From: Bacteroides xylanisolvens XB1A | GTDB taxonomy: Bacteria > Bacteroidota > Bacteroidia > Bacteroidales > Bacteroidaceae | Length of the DNA stretch: 64,000 bases | Reading direction: 5' to 3' | NCBI RefSeq assembly: GCF_000210075.1 | Contig: NC_021017.1 | Span: 4,863,386 to 4,927,385, forward strand | In this document: piece after piece, positions 18,172-26,331 of the stretch | Numbering within the stretch: the first letter of the stretch is position 1 | Layout: every line of letters starts with the position of its first letter | Position numbers and translations under genes: made by a program | The notes under the pieces: generated by a model | What the model saw: only the letters and a program-made list of their open reading frames with translations | Told to the model about the DNA's origin: nothing | Databases searched by the model: none

Positions 18172-18201
18172 TCAACCCGTATCAAAATAACCTCTTGTCA
18201 T
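18172..18201 (-). CDS. Micro-ORF a, 9-aa peptide MTRGYFDTG
   Basis: Ten codons ending UGA. This copy has a strong Shine-Dalgarno sequence, AGGAGGT at 18206-18212, four bases before the ATG, which supports translation. Its last codons GATACGGG pair perfectly with CCCGTATC downstream, placing the stop in a hairpin loop. It begins 22 bases after the stop of the traD-like gene, so it is probably co-transcribed with the tra genes. Confidence 0.6.
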   Translation of the reverse strand: MTRGYFDTG

Positions 18202-18223
18202 TGTTACCTCCTTTTTTAATTGG

Positions 18224-19158
18224 TTAATCTCTGTCCGGAGCAGCCCCGCCCATTTGCTCGGCTTCATCCAGAAATTTGCTGATACGGCTGTCGCTGCCAT
18301 TGATACTTTCCAGTATCGAGCGTTCAATCTGCGTATCTTTGATATGGTGGATCGCCCTTAAAAGGGACAATCGTTTGTCTGTCGGAATATCCTTGCCGTT
18401 GCAGAGGTCGATAATCAGGTCAATCTCTTCCGGCCCTATGCCGGTTGCCTCGCCCGAATACTCTTCGCGGATACAGTTCAAATCATCCAGTTCCTCGTTC
18501 AACTCATCCGTATCCACTTCGTCACCGTTTCCTCCCTGTCCGCTATCGCCATCCGGCTTGCCGGAACTCTCATCCGAAGAAGCCCTCCACTCTTCCACGC
18601 GCTTGTCCCGGAACAGTTCCGGAATGCGCTCCGGCGGCACTTGTGCTACCTTTTGTGGCGCTGTATCTTCGTTTCTGCCAGCAAAAGTAGAGGCATTTTC
18701 TTTACCTGCAATAGTTCCGGAACCGGTGACGTTTATTGGCGGCCGTTGACGTATCCCGTAGCTTTTTGTAACGACAAGACTGTCCGTTTCAGAGCGTTTT
18801 TTGGGGAGGTTTTTCCATGTTCCTGCCCTCTGCCTTTTCCTTGACTTCAGCCTTTTCTTTGTCCTTCACTTCCGTTTTTGCGGTCGTGACATTCCTCTTT
18901 TCAGACTCCGGCGCTACCAGAACGTCTTTCTTTTCCGCTTTCCCTTTCGAGCGCCTGCGCCCTTTTTTTCTGTTCCTCTTTCACCGGATCGAACCATCCG
19001 GCAACGCCCCGCAGAGCTTTTGCCATGCGGCGGCGTGCCTTTCCGAAACATATTTCGCCAAGCTGTCCCTTGAACAGGAACTTATCCATGAACAGATAGG
19101 CGAACAATAGCCAGAACAGAGCGATTCCGGCTTCATAGTAACCTGATTGTATATTCAT
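18224..19158 (-). pseudogene. TraD-like (DUF4122-type) conjugation protein, two frameshifts
   Basis: The first part from 19158 (MNIQSGYYEAGIALFWLLFA) has one membrane segment and the phrase AGWFDPVKEEQKKRAQAL, as in DUF4122-type proteins. The Lys/Glu-rich middle then continues in a second frame (VAPESEKRNVTT, from about 18940) and in a third from about 18800 (RSETDSLVVTKSYG). The C-terminal part (PPERIPELFRDKRVEEW to 18224) is acidic. Single-base indels near an A/G-rich run at about 18945 and near a C4A6 run at about 18810 explain the breaks. Either the gene is dead or these are homopolymer errors. Confidence 0.65.
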
Positions 19159-19161
19159 ACC

Positions 19162-19656
19162 CTAAAATATTTTGTTATAACTCTTTTGTAAATAGGTCTT
19201 CACCTCATCCGCATGTTTCTCGAAATGCTCCTTCAATACATTGTCTATGTAGTTTCCTACCGTCAACTGCCGTTTTCCGGCAATGCCCACGATGACTGAT
19301 ATTTTCTGGTGCAGTTCCTTGTCTATATATACCCCCTGTCTGCCTTCACATTTATAAGGGGTGAGGAATCTGCGTATAAAGTCAGCCAGAGCCGTGCGAA
19401 TCGTTTTCGGTGACGTTTTTTCCGTAACCACTTCCGAACGGTCGGCACCACCTGCATCGGAAACATCCCTGACTGTTTCATTTGCAGTGCCATCCGCTTT
19501 TCCTTTCTCATCGGATAAAGCGGTTTCTCTATTTTCGCCATTACCTCCGCCGGTTGAAGGTACAGATGATAAAGGAGGCTCCGAAGGAACCCCTGCCATC
19601 AGGCTGCGCAGGTACGCTTCATCCACCGGATTTTGTCCGCTTGTTTTCTTTGCCAT
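19162..19656 (-). CDS. traB: TraB-like protein (DUF3408)
   Basis: The 164-aa protein has a disordered Gly/Ser/Glu N-terminus and a C-terminal ribbon-helix-helix-like part: YIDKELHQKISVIVGIAGKRQLTVGNYIDNVLKEHFEKH in outline. This is the DUF3408 domain found just downstream of the ParA gene in Bacteroides elements. It probably binds DNA and partners ParA. Spacings to both neighbours are 2-3 bases. Confidence 0.8.
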   Translation of the reverse strand: MAKKTSGQNPVDEAYLRSLMAGVPSEPPLSSVPSTGGGNGENRETALSDEKGKADGTANETVRDVSDAGGADRSEVVTEKTSPKTIRTALADFIRRFLTPYKCEGRQGVYIDKELHQKISVIVGIAGKRQLTVGNYIDNVLKEHFEKHADEVKTYLQKSYNKIF

Positions 19657-19658
19657 GA

Positions 19659-20429
19659 CTATTCGGTTTTAAGTACAGATATGATTTCATCCATAAACGT
19701 ATCGAAGCCGCACTCTTTGGTGAATGCCGCATCGGGAGAGAACAGCGTACTCCGGTAAACGGGGCCGCCCATAGCGGACAAGTCCTTGGTAAAGTTACTG
19801 CGCACGGGAATACGTGTTTTGAGACAATCCAGCCCTAACAGGGAAAAACCTTGCTGATACACATCATACAATGTCGTGCGTTCCCTGCGGTCAACCATGT
19901 TCCAGAATAGATGAAGACCTTTCAGTGCGGACACGCCGGTCTTTATCAGCCGGTCATTAATGGTGGTGGCAAAGTTCAGCGTGCTTTCCAGCACAAGACG
20001 GTCTGCCTTTATCGGCACGAACAGATAATCGAGCGCACTAATTGCAGCGATAACCCCGTCGCTACCCATAGTTCCGGGCAGGTCGAACAGTACCATGTCA
20101 TAATGTATGTCCGATTTCCCTTCAAATCTCCTTCAGTCAGTCATACAATCCGGCGGGGTACTTCCAATGACCGGATAAGCCTTTTTCTTCAACCGCCCGG
20201 TCTGCTCCACCAAGAGGTTCTGATAAACGGGTGTGGTCTTCACCACTTCCATATCCCGCTTTTTCTGTTTCATAATAGAATGTTGCGGATAGTCGCAATC
20301 CACTACCGCTACGCTGAGACCTTTTACATAATGCAGTCATGATGCCGCATAAATCGTAAACGTCGATTTACCTACGCCCCCTTTCTGGGAAGCGAACGAA
20401 ATGAATACCGTTTCCTTTCTTTTTTCCAT
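19659..20429 (-). pseudogene. traA: ParA-family ATPase (TraA-like) with two in-frame UGA codons
   Basis: From 20429 the frame gives MEKRKETVFISFASQKGGVG with the deviant Walker A KGGVGKSTF. UGA stands at 20337-20339 (IYAAS-stop-LHYVKGLSVAVVDCDYPQHS) and again at 20133-20135 (PDCMTD-stop-RRFEGKSDIHYD). The frame continues with Walker B (MVLFDLPG) to the end. With read-through the 256 residues equal the family length. ParA ATPases move DNA or proteins by ATP-dependent patterning and here probably act with the DUF3408 protein. Confidence 0.8.
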
Positions 20430-20456
20430 CGTTGCCTAATTTAAGTGAATAATTTT

Positions 20457-20840
20457 ATTTATAATTCAGCAGATAGACATCTATCCACTTATCCGTTCAG
20501 TCATTTCACTATCCGTTTAGCTTTATACTTACATAGCTATGCAATTATATAGCTATTTATCTATTCAGCTATGTAGCTACATAGCTATCTGGCTGTCTAT
20601 CTAAGTATTTAGCTAATAGTATATTTACCTCTCCATTTATCCGAATATACACTTGCCTGTCTATACATCTTTGTATATAGTTGTGCAAGTAAATAGATAG
20701 CCTTATGAATGCTTATCTGAAAACTTGCTTAATTAAATGCCTGTTTAGTCAGAAAGCTATTCGGATAGTTATCCTGATAACTACCTTTTTATCTATCCAA
20801 ATAAGTAACTGAATAGCTATCCGGCTGCAAATAAACCTCA
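20457..20840. repeat. Degenerate AGCTAT / TATCTATCC repeat tract upstream of the ParA gene
   Basis: Nearly 400 AT-rich bases are dominated by variants of AGCTAT, TATCTAT and TATCCG in both orientations, without an open frame. It starts directly upstream of the ParA-type gene. Such a tract could be a centromere-like or iteron-like protein-binding site; this is inference. Confidence 0.5.
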
Positions 20841-21154
20841 AAAAGAGCATCCGTGACATAACCGTGGTTTCAAAGTCATTTATTGGCAGCTGTTGGCGTA
20901 ACGCCTGATAATACCCATACCGAAAAAACTATCTACCTTTGTCGCCGGGAGAGCGCAGCCCGTTCTCGAAAAGAGAACGTTAAACAAATCCTTTAGACCT
21001 TTAATCCGGCACAGCCGGATTTTAATATGCGTCAGCATATAGCGAGGTGTACTTTCAGCGGTTGAAAATATTTCTACCCGCTGAAAGTCTCGCCCCGAAA
21101 GGCTTTTCAGGGATGTCAGTTCTCCTAAGTCGAACTTCCTAAATTATTCATGTT
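20841..21154. other. Probable oriT and mob promoter region
   Basis: The non-coding segment lies directly upstream of mobA. It contains several inverted repeats, for example CCGGC/GCCGG around 21008-21020, ATGCG/CGCAT near 21028, and ACTTTCAGCGG with CCGCTGAAAGT at 21052-21087. In this family of elements oriT lies next to the mob genes, and structured DNA is expected there. The nick site cannot be named. Confidence 0.45.
20934..20941 (+). promoter_or_regulatory. Bacteroides -7 box upstream of mobA
   Basis: TACCTTTG fits the TAnnTTTG consensus. No clear TTTG -33 box is at the ideal distance. It is placed to transcribe mobABC. Confidence 0.45.
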
Positions 21155-21589
21155 ATGAAAGATGAAACAAGAATCCGTAGTGCCGCAGGGCGCAAGGTGC
21201 TGGCAGACCCGCGCACACACCGCTATTACCTCTGTCTCAATGACAGTGAGAACGAGAAGTTTCTCACGATGTTTGAACAATCCGGCATGAAGAACAAGGC
21301 CGAATTTATCTTTGCCCGCATCTTCGGCTGAGAGTTCAAGGTAGTGAAGATTGATAAGGAAGCGCAGGAGTATTACGCCCAGCTAACCGCTTTCTATCAA
21401 CAGTTCCGCCGTATTGGAAACAACTACAACCAATGTGTAAAGACCATCCATACCATTTACGGGGAAAAGAAATCGTTTGCTTTCCTTTATAAACTGGCCG
21501 AAGAAACCCGCAAGCTGGAGGAACTCTGCAAACAGATTATCGAACTGACAAAGCGGTTCGAGAAGGAGTATCTCACTAAAAAGGAATAA
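21155..21589 (+). pseudogene. mobA: Mobilisation protein MobA-like, in-frame UGA
   Basis: The 144-residue frame opens MKDETRIRSAAGRKVLADPR, the usual start of the small MobA accessory protein. UGA at 21329-21331 follows FIFARIFG; the frame then continues EFKVVKIDKEAQEYYAQLTA to 21589. The replaced residue varies in the family, so Trp or Arg are both possible. MobA-type proteins assist the relaxase at oriT, with a ribbon-helix-helix N-terminal fold. mobB follows after 4 bases. Confidence 0.75.
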
Positions 21590-21593
21590 CATC

Positions 21594-22916
21594 ATGGTGC
21601 CGAATATTACATCAGGTAGTTCATTCTATGGAGTGATTGCCTATAATAAGATAAAGGTGGATGACGGTACGGCAAAGGTATTGTGACATCCCAAAATTGC
21701 GGCGGACACTTCGGGGAATGTTCCGATTGAAAACTGTATGCAGGCTTTTGAACCTTATATCGCACTTAATTCACACGTTAGGAAACCGGTTATCCATATC
21801 TCATTGAATCCTTCCCCGAAAGACATACTTTCGGAAGAACAGATGACCCTTTTGGCTCAGGAGTTTATGGAAAAGTTCGGTTACGGGAACCAGCCTTATA
21901 TTGTCTGGCTGCACGAAGACATCGATCGCAAGCACATGCACATCGTTTCGGTACGCATCAACGAGAAAGGAGAAAAGATAGACCACAACCGGGAAGCCAT
22001 CCGGGCACAGAACATCTGTCGGGAAATGGAAGTGAAGTATGGGCTTCATCCCACACTCGGAGAACATAGCGAGCGGGAATTGGTAAACCTGCAAAAAGTG
22101 GATTATCCGAAAGGCAACGTGAAAGCGCAGGTGAAGCATACCGCCCGTACATTACTGGAATGCTACAACTGCCATTCGCTTGCGGAATATAACACCCTTC
22201 TGAACCTGTATAACGTAACCGTTTATGAAGTCAGGGGAAGTGTTAATGGGAAGGAATACCACGGCATCATGTACGGAGCTTTGGATGATAACGGACAGCA
22301 GGTAGGCACACCTTTCAAATCCAGTAAGTTCGGCAAGGCGTTCGGTTATGAAGCACTGCAAAAGAAATTTGCCGCTTCCACTGAAAAGGTGAAGCAGGAC
22401 AACCTCGCAGAAAGGACAAGGCAGGAAATCATCAAAGCCATGCAGGACATAGGCACGAAAGAGGATTTTGCCCGCAGGCTGAAAGAGGCGGATATAGAAG
22501 TAGTTTACCGTATCAATCCCGAAGGACGTCTGTACGGTATCACTTTTATAGACCATACCTGCCGGACTGTATTCAACGGTTCACGCCTGGGTAAAGCCTT
22601 TTCTGCCAATGTGTTCAATGAATTATTCAACAACCCCAATGCAGACCATGAACGGTTGATACCGCCAACCCAGCCGGAAACGCCCCGGCAGGATAGAGAT
22701 ACGGAACGGGAAGAAAGACAAGAGAGGGAAGAACGGCAGGAACAACAACACCGCCGGCAACCGGAAACTTCCGAAAGTCTGATTGACACATCCGCACTGG
22801 GAGCCGTCGATATATTCTCCATGCTTATGGAAGACGACCATACTCACGAGTATATCGACCCGTCTTTCCGCTATGGACGCAAGAAAAAGAAGAAAAAGCG
22901 CAGGCGCAGGTTATAA
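21594..22916 (+). pseudogene. mobB: Relaxase MobB, in-frame UGA near the N-terminus
   Basis: The frame opens MVPNITSGSSFYGVIAYNKI, the relaxase start of the MOBP-like Bacteroides family including the likely catalytic Tyr region. UGA at 21684-21686 (GTAKVL-stop-HPKIAAD) interrupts it after 30 residues. The frame then runs to 22916 with the conserved KPVIHISLNPSP and the metal-binding motif HEDIDRKHMHIVSVR (H-x-D-x-x-x-x-H-x-H). The tail is Arg/Glu-rich. MobB nicks oriT and pilots the strand. The C-terminal ORF alone would lack the N-terminal nicking region. Confidence 0.8.
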
Positions 22917-22960
22917 TGTAATAATGTATAGAACAGAAGTCTAATTTTAAATTTACGATT

Positions 22961-24982
22961 ATGCAGAATGAAGATGATTTAAGAGGTCTGGCAAAGGTTA
23001 CGGACTTTATGCGGGCCATCAGTTTTTTATTTATGGCAATACACATCTATTGGTTTTGTTACGGCTGGCTCCATGAAATGGGCTGAACGCTCGGTATAGT
23101 GGACCGGATACTTTCCAATTTCCAACGCACGACGGGGCTGTTCTCGTCCCTATTGTATACAAAGCTGTTTTGTGTTCTCTTTCTCGGTCTGTCCTGTATG
23201 GGCAATAAAGGAGTAAAGAAACATGAAATCACATGAAGGCAGATTATTATTGCGGCCATAGCGGGCGCAATACTCTTTTTCTTTAATTGGTGGTTGCTTT
23301 CCATCAATGCTTCATCGGGTGTTTGTGCGGTACTATATACCACGACTTTAACCGGAGGTTTCTTTTCTTTGTTGGCATCCGGCTTATGGATAAGCCGCTT
23401 GCTTAAAGGTAATCTGTTGGAGGATGTTTTCAACCGTGAGAACGAATCGTTCATGCAGGAAACCAAGTTAATGGAAAACGAGTATTCCGTTAATCTGCCG
23501 ACCAAGTTCTGGTATAGGGGCAAGGAATGGAAAGGCTGGATAAACGTAGTGAATCCTTTTAGGGCCAGTATGATTTTAGGTACACCGGGTAGCGGCAAGT
23601 CCTATGCCGTAGTAAACAATTATATAAAGCAGGCAATCGAGAAGTCCTATGCACTTTATATATATGATTTTAAGTTTGACGACCTATCGGTTATCGCTTA
23701 CAATCATCTGATCAAGTATCGGCACCGCTACAAGATACCGCCCAAGTTCTATGTGATAAACTTCGATAACCCACGCAAGAGCCATCGTTGTAATCCGCTG
23801 GCTCCGGAACTGATGACGGATATTTCGGACGCTTACGAATCAAGTTATACTATCATGCTTAATTTGAATAAAAGTTGGGTGCAAAAGCAGGGGGACTTTT
23901 TTGTAGAATCTCCGATTGTATTGTTTACGGCCATAATCTGGTTCTTGAAAATCTATGAAGGCGGCAAGTTTTGCACGTTCCCTCATGCCATCGAACTGCT
24001 TAATAAAAGGTATGAAGACGTTTTTACTATCCTAACAAGTTATCCCGATTTGGAAAACTATCTTAGTCCGTTTATAGACGCATGGAAAGGAGGGGCAAGC
24101 GAGCAGCTCCAGGGCCAGATTGCAAGTGCTAAAATCCCACTGTCCAGACTAATAAGTCCGCAACTTTATTGGGTGATGTCCGGCAGTGATTTTACGCTGG
24201 ATATTAATAATCCAAAAGAGCCGAAAGTATTATGTGTGGGTAACAATCCTGACAGAATTTCCATTTATGGTGCGGCATTGGGACTCTATAATTCAAGAAT
24301 CGTCAAGTTGATAAACAAGAAGAAACAATTGAAAAGTTGTGTGATTATTGACGAGCTACCAACTATCTTCTTTAAAGGTCTGGATAATCTTATTGCCACG
24401 GCACGAAGCAACAAGGTCGCAGTCGTGTTAGGTTTTCAGGATTTCAGCCAGTTAAAGCGTGACTACGGAGACAAAGAGGCCGCTGTAATCATGTCAACTG
24501 TCGGCAATGTATTCAGCGGTCAAGTAGTAGGCGAAACGGCTAAAACATTATCGGAACGGTTCGGGAAAATCCTGCAAAAACGAGAATCCATGAGCATCAA
24601 TCGCAATGATACATCCACTTCTATCAATACCCAACTGGACAGTCTTATACCTGCCAGCAAAATAAGTACGTTATCGCAAGGTATGTTTGTTGGAGCCGTA
24701 GCTGACAATTTTGGTGAAACGATAGACCAGAAAATCTTCCATGCACAGATTGTTGTGGATAATGAAGCTGTGCAAAAGGAAACGGCAGCCTATCAACCTA
24801 TTCCCGAAATCAGCAGCTTTCTGGACGAGGACGGCAATGATACAATGGAACAGCAGATACAAGCGAACTACCGACAAATCAAACAGGATATTGTCGAACT
24901 GGTAGAGAACGAACTGATCCGTATTGAGAATGACCCGGCACTCAAACATTTATTGGGAGGTAATGAAGGAGAACAGGCTTAA
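22961..24982 (+). pseudogene. mobC: Coupling protein MobC (VirD4/TraG-like ATPase), two in-frame UGA codons
   Basis: The frame from 22961 (MQNEDDLRGLAKVTDFMRAI) holds N-terminal membrane segments. It is interrupted by UGA at 23084-23086 (LHEMG-stop-TLGIVDRIL) and 23234-23236 (KKHEIT-stop-RQIIIAAIAG); relatives have Trp at the second. The ATPase domain is intact: Walker A GTPGSGKSYAV and Walker B VIIDELPTIF. With read-through the length is 673 residues. The protein couples the relaxosome to the secretion channel. Only the membrane part is damaged. Confidence 0.85.
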
Positions 24983-25005
24983 TCCTGAAACGGCGTTCTA
25001 ACAAG

Positions 25006-25146
25006 ATGTTTCCCACAGCACATTACGGCAATCCCGGAAGCTACGCAGGCTTTACTTCCGCAGATTGCCGTAAAGAGCCGTTTTTCAGGAAAGGACAAAA
25101 GCATGGCAGGCGCCCGGACAAGTCCGACCGGCCTGCCATGCTCTTG
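25006..25146 (+). ncRNA. Structured repeat RNA, copy 1 (3' of mobC)
   Basis: Stem 1: ACGGCAATC (25025-25033) with GATTGCCGT (25063-25071), enclosing a GGAAG/CTTCC hairpin with the loop CTACGCAGG. Stem 2: GCATGGCAGGC (25101-25111) with GCCTGCCATGC (25131-25141), enclosing GGA/TCC. It starts 24 bases after the mobC stop. A second copy at 42801 keeps the same loops and linkers, but its stems have different, compensating bases. A 3' UTR element or terminator-type RNA is likely. Confidence 0.65.
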
Positions 25147-25343
25147 CCTATTCGATATATTTCAAAAAAAATATCTGAAAGTACAGAATGAGGAATATTA
25201 CAAGTAAGACTGATACATTGAATCTGAAGTAAAGCTATCGAAAGACCATTCCAGAAAAGAAATATAATCATATATATGCAGAGAATAAATTAGTTTTCAT
25301 ACCTTTGTAAAATAAACTATTGTAATGCATATAATATCAATTT
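25147..25343. promoter_or_regulatory. AT-rich leader of the ietAS-like pair with -7 box
   Basis: Non-coding, distinctly AT-rich compared with the mob genes, marking the start of the cargo. TACCTTTG at 25300-25307 fits the Bacteroides -7 consensus, 36 bases before the ATPase start. No ideal -33 box is seen. Confidence 0.5.
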
Positions 25344-26321
25344 ATGGCACGTGCTGACCTTATAATAGAACTCGTAAAGAGTGTTGTCTCTGGCGATAAA
25401 AAAATGTTTCGCCGGGTGACGGAGTCTATTATTGCAGAAGAGCGTAATAAACAACATATCGTATTGGCCAATAGGCTAGAACAAGAACTGAATGCTTTAG
25501 TAGAACAAAATGCACTTAATATACCACCGAATAAAGAAAATGTAACAACATCATTAAATGAAATTGAAAACTATCTTGTTGAACTTAAACCTTCCAAACG
25601 AATTGAGGAGCTTATATTACCAATTCATATTGTGAAATTATGCAAGGAACTTGTAGAAGAACATTATCGTTCCGACTTACTGCGTTCTTATGGCTTGGAA
25701 CCTCGTAACCGTATATTATTAACAGGTGCTCCTGGTACTGGTAAAACATCATTGGCAGAAGTGATTGCTACAGAATTGATGCTTCCTATCTATGTTATTA
25801 GATATGATTCGTTAGTAGGTTCTTATCTAGGAGAAACAGCATTACGTATGCGCCGATTATTTGACTTTATACGTTCACGCAAATGCATTGTTTTTTTTGA
25901 TGAGTTTGATACTATTGGGAAAGAGCGTAGTGATATGCATGAAACTGGTGAAATAAAGCGTGTAGTCAGTTCACTTTTATTACAAATAGATGCTCTTCCA
26001 AGTTATAATATTATTATATGTGCTACTAACCATCCAGAACTACTTGATAGGGCTATGTGGCGTCGTTTTCAGATTAAGCTAGAAATGCCTATACCCACAC
26101 GAGATAATATTTGTCGTTGGGTAAAGCTTTTTGAAAAACAATATGCAATATCTTTTGGACTAGCCGCTGAAACTATAGCAAAACGATTATTGGGTTATAG
26201 CTATGCTGAAATAGAAGAATTTGGACTTTCGGTAATGCGACGCTATATTCTTTCAATTCCTCAATCAAATATTCGCAATATTTCACTTGAAGTACTAAAA
26301 GATTTTCCAACTCATAAATAA
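25344..26321 (+). CDS. ietA: AAA+ ATPase, IetA-like
   Basis: The 325-aa protein has a helical N-terminal part (1-110) and an AAA+ domain with Walker A GAPGTGKTS (about 128-136). Walker B is CIVFFDEFDTI (about 181-191), and an arginine-finger region lies at DRAMWRRF (about 236). It is followed after 10 bases by a subtilase gene. This ATPase/S8 protease pair corresponds to ietAS, first described as a plasmid stabilisation pair and later reported as a phage-defence system. Base composition is much more AT-rich than the surrounding mob and helicase genes, so it is probably recent cargo. Confidence 0.8.
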   Translation: MARADLIIELVKSVVSGDKKMFRRVTESIIAEERNKQHIVLANRLEQELNALVEQNALNIPPNKENVTTSLNEIENYLVELKPSKRIEELILPIHIVKLCKELVEEHYRSDLLRSYGLEPRNRILLTGAPGTGKTSLAEVIATELMLPIYVIRYDSLVGSYLGETALRMRRLFDFIRSRKCIVFFDEFDTIGKERSDMHETGEIKRVVSSLLLQIDALPSYNIIICATNHPELLDRAMWRRFQIKLEMPIPTRDNICRWVKLFEKQYAISFGLAAETIAKRLLGYSYAEIEEFGLSVMRRYILSIPQSNIRNISLEVLKDFPTHK

Positions 26322-26331
26322 AAAGGGACTT

